A stretch of 64,000 nucleotides of DNA from the NCBI GenBank assembly GCA_022414725.1, contig CM039462.1, positions 3,333,936 to 3,397,935 on the forward strand, in the 5' to 3' direction. Made by a program: the position numbers and the translations under genes. The notes under the pieces are model-generated. The model worked only from the letters and a program-made list of their open reading frames with translations. It ran no database searches and had not been told where the DNA came from. This stretch comes from Microglena sp. YARC (taxonomy: Eukaryota; Chlorophyta; Chlorophyceae; Chlamydomonadales; Chlamydomonadaceae). Within the stretch, counting starts at the first letter, position 1, and every line of letters starts with the position of its first letter. Of this stretch, positions 1-11,378 are shown in pieces.

Positions 1-325
1 GTTGCTGCTAACTAGGAGCCAGCAAAGACACCCCGCAGCTTCCTTAAACCACGCCGACTTGGAGTATTGCTTTCTTGCTTTCGCCTGAAGTAGGTGGTGG
101 TGGTGGTGGCTAGGAGACCAAATAGCCCCAGACCAAGTAGCACCGAAAACTGCTTTACTTGGTGCAGCTTTCCAGCCTGGCCCTCTTGAAAGTTAACCAG
201 GGTTGTTCTGGGGGACTCCAAAATCTGCTTCTTCGACGCACCCAGACCCTCTCAGATGCAACGGACCCTCCCAAATCTGCGACTGTGTCGCAGCACGTAG
301 CGTGTAGAACATCCCTGCCCTGGAG

Positions 326-534
326 TATAGCCATTCAGCGGATGATTTGGATTTGGATCTTCTTAGCACTTCGAAGTTCGAAGTTCGTACCTCGAACTTG
401 AAAATTTGACCCGAGATTTCTGACATTTTGGGCCGAGAATCTGCGAGAATTAGGCATCCGGAATTTGTGCCTGAAAAAGTGAGGGGCGAACTACGACCTA
501 CGAGACGCAAACCCAAATCAACCGCTGAATTACT
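326..534. repeat. MITE, family B (TATAGCCATTCAGCGG ends), copy 1
   Basis: The left end reads TATAGCCATTCAGCGG followed by ATGATTTGG, and the right end carries the inverse CCAAATC-ACCGCTGAAT. The element is about 209 bp and has no coding capacity. A longer copy with the same ends lies at 14077-14357, and single right ends lie near 21223-21280 and 48517-48560. Both full copies are bordered by TA, which would fit a Tc1/mariner-type target duplication, but that is weak evidence because TA is short. Confidence 0.7.
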
Positions 535-1129
535 ACAACCCACGAATAGGTTAATTCATAACTTGGAGGACATTATGCTTCACGTCCTTGCTTTATGGCT
601 TCTTAGCCTGGTCGCTTTATTGCCCTATGATTTTTAGGGTGGTTGAAAGCCCCTCCACCCCCTACCCCCGTATGTTGTGGAGCGGGCTTGTCTTGGCCCA
701 AGCCTCTTGGGTCAACTATAGAAAACCCCTAATGGATGCTAGACAGTATGCTTTAGTATGGCCTGTCTTTTTTCTATGTCGAATATAATGATCATGAATT
801 CATGATGACATATGGACTCAATCGTCCAAGAAATTTACGTGCGCTTGGATTTATTGGATGGAGCGAGCTCTCAAAACAGTTGCACCACGAATACAAGTCG
901 CTAGGTCTTGGCTTCTTCACGCCCCCCTTCCCAGCTTCTGGTACACCCCAAAGGCCACCTTCATTTAAGCTTTTTCTTCGACCTGCAACAGGGCTACAAC
1001 AATAACAATACAAACAAACAGCAAACGTGCATGCCTTACACCTGAATCCCCTGAATACACACCCATCCCAAATACACGCTCTTCCCTCGAAGCTTATCCC
1101 AAGTCCCGTCATTTTTTGTTTCCACCACC

Positions 1130-1720
1130 ATGAAAGTTCTGATCCAACCTAGAATCCAAACTGAGTCCTGGTCCCTGTACTGGAAGGATTCGCTCAACAC
1201 AGACACAAAAATTGTCGAGCCCTTCGAGCTGGACGTGCAGGACAGTGCTTCTCTGGACTCTCTGTTGAAGGCAGCAGCTAGCCATCTTGGATGGGCTCCC
1301 CAAGATTCCTTATTTCGCCTAGAAGGCTTCTCCGGTCCATGGGAGAGAGCAATCGTCAAGGGTAGGTATGGGCCAGGTTTGCAATAGTAGAGAGACTGGT
1401 GAAGTAGTGTTGATGCCGCATTTAATGGGAGCATAAAAAATAAAATGGGCAAGGGTGGATGACTGGCTGTCGTAAGGCGTGCTATTGAGTGCCTGCTGGT
1501 TAGTCCCTTCCTCCTCGACCTGCCGTACGTTTTCATCAGTGAGCAGTTGCTGACAACTTGCTTACCCGCATTTCCTATACACTATGCCGCAGGCAGAGAA
1601 GTGGGACGTCATGCTATTGTTGGAGAAGTGTTTGGTGGCGACCAGGAGGGCAAGGTCAACTGCCCACTCAATTTCGTCAGGGTAGTGCTGAAGGCCGATG
1701 GGTGGAAGGTAAATGAATGA
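1130..1720 (+). CDS. small two-exon protein of unknown function
   Basis: Exon 1 runs 1130-1361 and starts at an ATG in a good context (CCACCACCATGA). The donor is GTAGGT at 1362 and the acceptor is a TATGCCGCAG ending at 1592. Exon 2 runs 1593-1720 and ends in TGA. The junction is phase 1 and the joined frame stays open, giving about 119 residues rich in charged and aromatic positions and non-repetitive. This looks like a real soluble globular protein; no signal peptide or membrane segment is visible. I do not recognise the family. A second donor (GTAAATG at 1709) and an acceptor near 1791 would allow an alternative C-terminus ending in a TAG at 1993-1995. It is flanked only by repeats, so context gives no hint of function. 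Confidence 0.5.
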
Positions 1721-2017
1721 ATGATCGCCTTCTGTACTCAGGAGTGCGGTGAATATTTCCCGTGTATACTTCCCGTGTTCTCCACCTGCAGACGGTGTGC
1801 AGCCGAAAAGCTGTTAGACCATGGAATCAATCAAATCCAAGGCCGGCGGGTGGAGGCTACAATCACCAACCAGAGTGTTTGAGTTTGCTGCTCAATGCCA
1901 ATAGGTTTGCCCCCCTACTCAAATCTGTAGTCATAAGTCATTGCCAAATTATTATTTTTAATGTATTTGTTTACTGTCTAGGGGTAGTCGAATAGGCTAT
2001 AGGGACCAACATTTCAT

Positions 2018-2513
2018 TTAGGAGAGTCGGTTTAAACAAAAACACTGTTTAGGATTTTTCATACATCGTATGTGATGGTCTACCTGAGTTTCTCGCCACA
2101 ATGATAGGGGAAATAAGGGGATGATTTGGAAGTTGAGGTCGGACTTCTCAAACATTACACCTGACTTCCAATGAAGCAACTTTCTCTGTGCTAGGTGGGA
2201 TGTATAATCAGCAGGAATAGCAGTAGGGAATATAGCAAAACCACCTCCAACATCACTAGAGCCATCATCAATTGTAAAAGGGTGTCTTCCCTTCGGGGCA
2301 CCAAATAACTTAGCCCACTGATCTAGCATGGTGATGTTGGTATCCAAGCAAGCCAGCACATGCAAGCTGAATTTCTTTAACCTGCCATTTCTTTCCTAAT
2401 GAAATCAAGGATTTTTGATGAGTTGAGAAAGTGTTGGTGCATGGCATCAAAAGATGTACACAATCATATAAAGCTTCTGCGATCAAGATTTCACGTGGAA
2501 CTGACTGCCCCAT
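2018..2513 (-). pseudogene. gene-like fragment, frameshifted, unidentified
   Basis: Two overlapping minus-strand reading frames (2310-2513 and 2018-2365) each look protein-like over part of their length, and they would join only through a frameshift around 2330-2365. No start context, splice sites or known motif could be fixed. It may be the remnant of a transposase or another decayed gene. No function is proposed. Confidence 0.2.
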
Positions 2514-3229
2514 TCAAATTCGTTTAAAGCACAACCGTCAGAAAACTTAATGCACGTGGTTGGTACCTACAATCTTCAGGGGTACGACTCAGAACCTAAC
2601 ATTTAAATTGAACTGGTGCACTTGCAGCGTCACATATATAGTAACAGGCTCCTTCGTCGCCACCCGAGTGACTGATTAAATGATGTTAACCTATTATGGG
2701 TTGACACAGAATAGGGAAAGGGAGTTGTGTAGAAGCTGTCAAGCGTGGCGCCCAAAAAGAAACAAAAGTAAGAAGTCAAGCTTGTGTACACTTCAACAAC
2801 ATATATCATATTCATTTTGTTACTTGTTACGCATGTTCGAGGTTGTAATCAAACAAACGTGTTATTGCGTGTCTCATAACATTAGGTAGCCAGCCGTATG
2901 TAATATTGTGTAGAAGTGAATAAGTCATTTCGAAACTGGTGAATCAGGAAAACAACACATGTATGAACCGTAGTTTTACTGTCGCGCACAACTTCATCAT
3001 GAATCGTACTTTGAACCCAAAGTCGACACATATTGAACAGTCTTGTATTCTGAAAAAGTGTGTAGAAGACACATCTTTACATTGCTTGGGAAGAAACAGC
3101 TGAACGGCATGTTAACCCAGAATATGTGAACATCACTCAATTCACCACTCTCACTCCGTGGCAACAAAGGAGCCTAATACTATAACATTGGGTGAAACTT
3201 ATGTAGAAGCTGTCATGTAGAAGCTGATA

Positions 3230-5070
3230 GACTGTCCAAAGAATCACAAGTGAATAAGTAGACTGTCCCGGAACGCAAATAACTGTGATAAAATCCATGT
3301 CATGCAACGAGGAAGCAGGAGGTAGGCGCATTGCACGTCAAACATGAAGACGACATGCCATGCATGCGCAGGACGAACATGAACTGCTCAACATATTTGG
3401 AAGGTCGGAATTACTCGCAGAACTGTAAAGCATAACTGCCTGTCCATCTTTGCATGTACTCATGTTAGGTAGCACTGCGCTGAATTCGTTTTCGGTAGTA
3501 AGCAGGGAATCGTGTTAGTCTACCCGCTGTGAGTACTTGTCTTGTTATACACCCTGCAAATAACTAAACTGTTCCGATACCGAAAGAATTGTGATACAAT
3601 CCATGCCATGAAACGAGGAAGTGGTAGATAGGCGCATCGCACGTAAAACGGGAAGACGATATGTCATGCATGCGCAGTACAAACATGAACTGCTCAAAAT
3701 AGTTTGAACATCGGAATTACTTGCAGAACCGCGAAGAATCACTGTCTGTCAATATTTGCATGTACTCATGTTAGATAGCATTGCGCTGAATCCGTTTTCG
3801 GTAGCAAGCATGGAATCGAGTTCGTCTGTCAGCTGTGAGTATTCGTCTTGCTACACACCCTCCATATAACTGAACTGTTCCGATCCTGAAAGAATTGTGA
3901 TACTACCTATGCCACGAAACGAGAAAGCACGAGGTAGACGCACCCCACGTAAAACAGAAATACGATGCCCTGCATGCGCAATACGAACATGAACTGCTCA
4001 AAACATTTGGAAAATCAGAATTACTCGCATAACTGTGAAGCATCACAGTCTGTCGATCTGTGCATGCACTCTTGTTAGATAGCACTAAGCTGAATTCATT
4101 TTCGGTAGCAAACGAGAAATTGCGTTCATCTGTTCGCTATGAATCCACGTTATGCAAACAAAGTCTAATCTTCCGATACCGAAATAAATGTTATCATAAG
4201 CATGCCATGAAACAAGGAGTCGCGAGTTACGCGCATCCCACTAAAAACGGGAAGAATAACTGCTGTGCATGCGCAACACTTCAAATGTGGCACACTTTCC
4301 GAATGTGGCACACTTTGAAGTATAGCAACACAAGGTTTATTTCTGCCATCGCAGGCTTTTAACCAATCTTTGCATGCGCTGTACTTGAGCAGCACCGCGC
4401 TGCATTCGTTTTCGGTAGCAAACAAGGAATCGCGCATACTACGCATGAACATGAACTACTCACAAATATTTCGAAAGTCGGAATTACGTGCAGATTTGTG
4501 AAGCATCAGTGTCTGTCGATGTTTGCATGTACTCTTGTTAGGTAGCATTGCGCTGAATTCGTTTTCGGTAGCAAACAAAAAATCACGTCCGTTCGCTTGT
4601 CGTGAGTCCACGTCATGCAAAAAAAGTCGACTCTTCCGATACCCAAATAAATGCAAGGATATGTATGCCATGAAACGGGGAGGCACAAGTTACGTGCATT
4701 GCACTAAAAATGGGAAGAAGAACTACCGTGCATGCGCAGCACGAGCGATTCAAACCTGCCACGCGTTCCGAAATTGAAGTACAGCAGAACAAGGTTTCTC
4801 TCCGACGCCGCAGGCTTTTAGCCAATCTTTGCTTGCGCTGTTCATCAGCAACACTGCGCTGAATTCATTCTCGGTAGCAAAAGAGGAATCGTGTTCGTCT
4901 GTTCGCTATGAATCCATGGCATGCAAAAAAGTCGACTTCTCCGATACCAAAAGAAACGATGTAATATGCATGCCATGAAACGAGGAAGCAGGAGTTACGC
5001 GCATCGCACTAAAATGGGAAGAAGAACTGCAGTGCATGCGTAGCACGAGCTCTTCAAACCTGCGACGCTT
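3230..5070. repeat. degenerate tandem array, six ~300-bp units
   Basis: A block like GCCATGAAACGAGGAAGCA, followed by a GCGCATYGCACTAAAA-like stretch and CATGCGCA, recurs near 3298, 3606, 3909, 4205, 4667 and 4972. A second shared block, TGCGCTGAATTCGTTTTCGG, lies between them. Spacing is about 308, 303, 297, 462 and 304 bp. The long interval has an extra ~160 bp containing a doubled GTGGCACACTTT motif. All reading frames across it are broken. It is non-coding satellite-like DNA. Confidence 0.8.
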
Positions 5071-5352
5071 TTCAAAAATTGGCTCGAACCCACGTGCAAT
5101 CCCTCATTTCCTTGGGTATTTACCACCACCATGAACCAGGGGCGCCATGAACCTGATGTACCGTACCCACAATGAACCCACACACCACACAGTTTGTGTG
5201 TGTATTACAGTCCAAGGGGTATTAGGCTGAAGGGACTTGCCCAACCTCAAACAATCAAGATAGCTTCTGGACTCCTGTATTAGCAGGGGCGATGAGTTGA
5301 CGATAGACTAATTCCCTAAATACATATGACCTGACAGAGTCACTAACAAACA

Positions 5353-5371
5353 GCCCCCCCCCCCCCCCCTA
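5353..5371. repeat. poly-C tract
   Basis: A run of about 18 C residues in intergenic DNA. It is one of many long G/C homopolymers in this window. Confidence 0.9.
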
Positions 5372-5458
5372 CAACTTCGCTCAGATCCGCCTTCCTGGAG
5401 ACTTCTTGACAGACAGCGACAGTGAGGAAGAAAATGAATGAAGATAAGGGATATTCAC

Positions 5459-5658
5459 CAGTGTTTTTCTTTTCTGCTATGAGCAGCAGCTTCTATGCAG
5501 TTCATCCGACTACCTTCAGCCTTACCTGATGCAACCTACTACACCTTGAAGGTGGCACACTCAGCTATCCTGAACTGCTGAAAGAGTGCGGCAGAGCCCA
5601 GCACCTGACTTAGGGAGCTGCCCAGAAGCTGCTAAGAAAATTGTAAAAGAAAAACCCA
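5459..5658. repeat. MITE, family A (CAGTGTTTTTCTTTT ends)
   Basis: The left end is CAGTGTTTTTCTTTTCTGCT followed by a GAGCAGCAGCTTCT block. The right end is GGGAGCTGCCCAGAAGCTGC followed by an AAAAGAAAAAC block, close to the inverse complement of the left. The element is about 200 bp and non-coding. Related copies lie at 7210-7385, 7995-8181, 8473-8673, 29023-29210 and 63594-63773. Confidence 0.75.
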
Positions 5659-5839
5659 TAGACAGGCAGCTCTAGGGGTTAGGCTGTTAGGCCTGAACCG
5701 CAAAACAAGCTTCTCCTCTGATTATTGGGCTATTGACCTGGACAAGTCTTTTAACCGACTAATCCACTTAGTATGACCCCTGGTTTCCGTTTGTATGTAT
5801 GAATGTGTGTGTGTGTCTGTGGAGGGGGGACAGGGGACA

Positions 5840-5871
<32 letters not shown>
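5840..5871. repeat. poly-G tract (~32 G)
   Basis: A homopolymer following GGGGGGACAGGGGACA. It creates artefactual Gly-rich and Pro-rich frames on both strands. No gene is present from 5070 to 8707: the stretch holds MITE pieces, this tract, dispersed repeats around 6000-6600 and a minisatellite at 7545-7765. Confidence 0.9.
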
Positions 5872-6009
5872 CTTGGAATTGGAAGACGGTAGGCATCCCT
5901 AAGTTGACCAAAAACCATGTAACAATCCAACATGCAGATATTGGGCTAGTTCGTCGAAACAAGATCAATGTTTATGTTTAATATCGAGACCTGTTGAATA
6001 ATATTGATT

Positions 6010-6085
6010 TTACCACCTAAGACGGTGAACAGCCAAATTGTTGGCTGGAGCCATGTTACCAAGTTCAAGTAATAAAAGGTGTTAA
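6010..6085 (+). repeat. dispersed repeat (AGCCAAATTGTTGGCTGGAG type)
   Basis: The block AGCCAAATTG-TTGGCTGGAGCC-ATGT-ACCAAGTTCAAG also occurs, diverged, at 26343-26400 and twice inside dynein intron 4 (57405-57475 and 57715-57775). It contains a short palindrome (AGCCAAATTGTTGGCT). It is non-coding. Confidence 0.6.
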
Positions 6086-7209
6086 GCTACATCTATGTGA
6101 TTGCATTATGTCAAAAGGTGGATAGTTGGATACCGGTCTACTAGGCATTAGTGCTAGTTCGGCTTCCTAGGCGTTGAGGTTGGGCAAGTCCCTTAACTCT
6201 TTAAGCCTATTTGGCTGCTCCAGGGCTGTCAAAATACACAGTGGAGTCTCTGCTATATTACGGGCGGTTTAAGATTGACAACGAAAAAGGCACATAGTTG
6301 GTTGGGAAGGTTGCATTGTTTCTGCTTTTTCTATACGAGTAGCAGTTTGCCAGCTTCTAGGCAGCTCCCTTTCCCCGCCCTTCACTTGGGCCAATTCTGA
6401 AGCTAGCAACGGCGTCTGCAATCTGACATGCTGCACATGACGATGCAGCTGAAAGCTTTAGGCTCGGCACAGTGGCTAGCTGACGGAGGCAGGTGGTAGC
6501 TGCCATTGTAGACCAACAAGTCCTATGTAACGTCGCGGAAAATTGGGCTAGCGTTTTGGCAACGGAACGAAAGGTGGCAACGAAAATAGAGCTGACCGAA
6601 GCCAGTTACGGTCTCAGTTTGGCGGGTACTTGTGATGATGTTGTTACCTGACGTTAGCACTGATATCCAACTTGAGCTTCGTGACATGGTTCCAACCTTG
6701 AAAGCTGCTCACCGTGTTCGGCAAGAACTTGATCTATTCAAATCAAAGCATTTGTAAAATAATTTGATTTTTTCGTTCCAATCTCTTGATACCGGTACAA
6801 TCATGGATAAAAAAGGGAATCAGCGAAAACCGGCGTAGCAACTCCAATCTTGTTTTCTACTCTTGTCCTCCTGGTTATAGCTTTGTTTAAATCTTATCTA
6901 ACCATATAATAACTGTAGGGACAAACTAAAAGGTTATGGTGAGTCTTTTATACGAAATTCCTCCTCAAGTTCTGAGACAGTTGGCTGACGTGACAGGCTT
7001 CAATTCTCGGTCAAACAAACAGACAGCGGTGTACCACTGGGGGCTCCCGGCCTCCCACCCCCCAGAAGGGGGGGGCTCCGCCCAAATTAAAAAGTAGGAG
7101 GCTGTTGCTAGACACTTGGAATACCCTTGGCAAGCCTTGGGAGAGCATGAGGAACCAACCACGATGCTTTGGGTGCAGAGTTTGGGACGTGGATCGTGGC
7201 CTTTCTTTA

Positions 7210-7385
7210 CAGTATTTTTTTACTAGCTTTGAAGTAGCTCCCTGAGCCAGTCACTGTGCTACACCCAAATGTTGCAGCACTTCTGGACAGCTGATTGTGC
7301 CAGCTTTACAGGTTGAGTTAGGCTTGGCTGAATAGCCAGTCAGACGAGCTGCCTAGAAGCTGGTGGTGGTTACCAGATAAGCATA
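7210..7385. repeat. MITE family A, diverged copy
   Basis: It retains AGTAGCTCCCTGAGCCAGTCACTG on the left and GAGCTGCCTAGAAGCTGG on the right. A lone right half follows at 7449-7512. Confidence 0.6.
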
Positions 7386-7544
7386 ATAACAAGTTAGATT
7401 CGTTGAAGCTGAACGAGCCTCACACCTATGAGGCCACCACACACTTGTGCGAGTTAGGCTTGGCTGAATAGCCAGTCAGGCGAGCTGCCTAGAAGCTGCT
7501 GCTCGTAGCTAAGAAGCTACGATGTGGGTGGGTATGTTGGGCCG

Positions 7545-7765
7545 CCCTTGATCGGGCGGAGCCTTCATTTTGGGTTGGGTGTTTAGACTGGATGGATAGG
7601 ATACGTCGGAAGGTTGGGTGGGTAGACTAGGTGAATAGGATAGGTCGGAAGATTGGGTGGATAGGATAAGTTGTAAGGTTGGGTGGATAGGATAGATCGG
7701 GAGGTTGGGTGGGTAGGTCGGTTGGATAGGATAGGTCGGAGGGTTGGTTGGGTAGGGTGAGTCTA
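7545..7765. repeat. minisatellite, GGTTGGGTGGATAGGATAGGTC-type unit
   Basis: About seven imperfect ~30-bp units of a G/T-rich motif containing GGATAGGATAGGTCGGA. It yields a Pro/Tyr-rich frame on the minus strand that is not a gene. Confidence 0.85.
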
Positions 7766-7994
7766 GACTACTGGAGAGGTTGCGGCCAAGGAGTTTGCTT
7801 GGTAGATGAATACTGTTTCCTTTTTGGGCTACACGTAGTAGCTGAAAGCTTTGGGCTGGAACCAATGGCTGGCTAACGGAGCTAGATAGAAGCTGCAATG
7901 CATAGCCCCTAACAGAGACAATACTGATGAACACGCAGGTCATACTTATGGGCGATGAGCCCAGGGTTTTCTTCCGGCTGCTCTTGGAAGCTTT

Positions 7995-8181
7995 AGGCTG
8001 CTCTTAGTAGCTTCTAGGCTGCTCCCTTACCAAGCCACTGAGCTCCACCCTAATATTTCAGCAGTGCTGGAAAGCTGTTTGTGTCAGCTTCCGAGTGCAC
8101 CGGGTTGCTTTAGGTTAGGCCGAATAGTCAGCCAGGGGAGCTGCCTAGAAGCTGCTGCTCGTAGTTGGAAAGAAAAGCACG
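7995..8181. repeat. MITE family A copy
   Basis: The left side is GGCTGCTCTTAGTAGCTTCT and the right side is GGGGAGCTGCCTAGAAGCTG followed by CTGCTCGTAGTTGGAAAGAAAAGCAC. It is non-coding. Confidence 0.65.
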
Positions 8182-8472
8182 GGATGAGCCTACAGTTTCT
8201 GTTCGGTGGTTGGCCCCAGTGCAAGCTAACGGGCTGGCTCCCTTAACCTCATGCCTCGTCAGAAGGCGTAACATTTATTGATTCATTTATAGAGTTTCTG
8301 ATTGAGGCACCGCACAGCATGGTCGAGGCAGCTCCCCTTCCTAATTTTAGTTTTAAAAACGCCAGCTGTGGTGCCTGCAAGCCGACAATACAGATGTTCT
8401 GATACAACAGCAAACTTGGGACTTGGCCCAGTGGCTGGCTCGTGGAGCTGCCTAGAAGCGACCACGATTAAA

Positions 8473-8673
8473 CACCATTTTTCTTTTCGGCTACTAGCAC
8501 CAGCTTTTAGGCAGCCCCCTGAGCCAGCCACTGGACCAAGCCTCAAAAATCCAGCAGAGATAGACAGCTGATTACGTCAGCTTGAAGGTGCACTAGGTTG
8601 CTTTAGAATTGGCTGACTAGCTAGTTAGGGGAGCTGCCTAGAAGCTGCTGCTCGTAGCCGAAAGAAAAACAGT
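8473..8673. repeat. MITE family A copy, well preserved
   Basis: The left end is CCATTTTTCTTTTCGGCTAC and the right end is GTAGCCGAAAGAAAAACAGT. The ends are inverse complements over about 20 bp, with the usual GCTGCCTAGAAGCTGC sub-terminal block. It lies just beyond the stop codon of the RING gene, so it may fall within or next to that gene's 3' UTR. Confidence 0.75.
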
Positions 8674-8707
8674 GTGATTAAAGCACCACAAATGGTGGAT
8701 GAGCCTA

Positions 8708-11224
8708 TCATTGTTTGCGTTTGAACATCGAGAACTTCCGTCGATGGCCATGGTTAGCCGCTGTGGGATTGTTTTGTACTGGCCCTGCTGGCGCTGCTGC
8801 TGCAGCTGCCCCTGTGTTCCCAGCCCGAGGTTCTTGGTCCACCCCTGGGGCCTCCCCCTCTCCGGGGGTCTGTGCTACCAAGGGTGAAGACTTGGAGGTG
8901 GTGGCGGAGTTGGGCTGTTCGGTGGCGGGCAGCAAGTTTGACGCAGGGGAGCTGGCGTGCTTGCCGGCGGAGGGTGGACTCCCCTCCTTGCTTGTGCCCA
9001 ACTCCAAGGATGCCCCCCTCTGGAATCCTGGGGGGGGGGTAAATGGTATGAGGCCGGGCATGCCGGAAGAGGGGGAGGAGGACGATACGGTCCCTTGGTC
9101 GAGGGTATGCATGTAGTCTGCATCTAGGGCAAACGCAAGGGGGACTCTGTTTCCAGTGGCGTACCTCCCTTGGAGTACGGCAGCTGGCACTGTTAGCGCT
9201 AGGTTAGCGCGTGAGGCGGAGGTGCTTGCCCCGGCAGTTAAGCTCGCCCCCGCCCCTCCCCCACCGCTGCCACCGCCGCCCCCTTTCCCTTGCAGCTTCT
9301 TCAGACGGTGCACCAAGTGTTTGTGCTGCTGCTGCAGCTCACGCTCCTCGCGCAGGGCCACACGCTGCGCCTCCTGCATCTGACGCAGGGTCTCCTTCTG
9401 CGCAGACAAGCTATCCTGTAGCCGCTGCTTCTCAGCCAGGAGCCCATCCAAGTGGGCGGCACTGCCACCAGCACTGCCTGCCTCCTCCGCCCGCTCATCA
9501 GCATTGCCACTAGAACGGCTTGGACCCACCCATGTACCGACACCATTACCACCGCCACTCACCCCGCGGGTAGGGACGTCAGCTGACCCAGACGCAGCAG
9601 GGGGAGTGTCAGTCCCTCTCTCCTGGGGCCCTGCCCCACCTGACGCGGCGGGGATGTCATCAGCCCCACTGGTAGCACCACCTTCCTCGGGAGCAGTTGG
9701 TGCAGGCCCTGGCGGAGGAGGTTCAGGGACAGCAGGGGCAATGGCATCCTGGCCAACCACCAACCGCTCTCCTCCAAAACCGATCATGCCTACGGGCGGT
9801 TGGGCTGGTAGGATGAGCGGCGGCACATCCAATACCTCATCCGGCCCCATGTCAATGACGGGCGGGTCATCCCGCTCGTCTTCGGCTTCGTCAGGGTGGG
9901 GGAGCAGATCTTGGGCGCCAGGTATGTGGGGCATGTCTAAGAGCAGGTCCTGCAGCTCCCTTTGGTGCTCCAGCATGCCGATGATCTGTAGACCAGCCTG
10001 AAGGTGCATCTGCAGAGAGTAGAGTGAGGGCAAGTGGGGTGAGGGGTGTGAGGTGAGGGGGTGGGGTGAGGTGTGAGGTGGGTGGGGGTGGATAAGCAAG
10101 GGGGAAACAAGATCCCTCATGGTTTCTCTCTCTCATCATGTCTTTCAACCCCCCCTCCCCCCCCCCCCCCTCGCCCCTCCTCTTCCACGCACACTTATGC
10201 ACCCTTCCACACACACGAACATGCCACACGCACGCCCACACAGGTACCAACACGCACACATGTGGCAAAGTGAGGGAGAAATAGCGGAGATGGGGTAGGG
10301 TGGGGGGTGGGAGCGAATAAAAATCAACAAGTCCTAGGCGGCGTTGCAAGCGACACAGAAAATTGGCGGCAAGTGTTGGCTATCAGAGTTACAGGTGGCA
10401 ACGAATTCGAGTGCAGCAGACCGAACCTAGGGTTTATGAGACAGTAAGTTGAGACAGTTGGCTTCATGTGTTCGGTCGGACGAACGGACAGATGGACAAC
10501 GCAGTGACCCTGGGGGCTACCGCTCCCCAGAAGGGGGGCTCTGCCAAAACAAATGGGTCGCTGTTTCTTTTTGGGGCTACGCATGTCAGCTTCAAGCTAG
10601 CTCTTTTAGCCAGCCATCAGGCCCAGCCCAAAGCTTTAAGCTGCATGGGAATGCCTGTCATGTCTGTGGGACGGCAACTAATAGAAGTGTTTGAAAGACT
10701 TATATGAACTAATTTATTTTAGTGTCACAATAATATTAGTATTAGTTTTTCAAATAAATTCAAAATTTTGGTGAGACGGCTCGTCAGTCTAATATTAACT
10801 AACATTCACTCATATTTTTCATTGACTAATATTAACTATCTTAGCCTTTCCCTAGTCATGTCAGCTTCCAAACACTCTGAATTGAGGTTTTGCCAACTGG
10901 TTTCAGGTCTCAACTTGAGGAGGTCAAGCCATGGACCCCCTTTACCAAAAACTTTTTGCCATGCAGTTTTGAGAGCCGGTATATCGAAAACAAAGGTTTT
11001 GCCAAAACTTAATCTTGCTCATCACTTGTGCGCGTACGGTAGTACAACATCATATAAAATGAAGTACAATATAATAACAGTGATACCCTCAAAGACAACA
11101 GAAGAGTGGACACAACAAAAAGTGAACACTCACACCCAAAATCAACTAGAGACTATACCTGAGGCCTGCTACGCCACTGGGCCCCACTTCAAGTTAGCAG
11201 TATAAGCTGGCAACCGTGCCCCCC

Positions 11225-11257
<33 letters not shown>

Positions 11258-11346
11258 ACCCCACCACAACACCAACAAGACACTAAACCTGAGGCCTGGT
11301 ACACCGCTGGGCCCCGCTCCGAGTTAGCGGTATAAGCTGGCGACCA

Positions 11347-11378
<32 letters not shown>

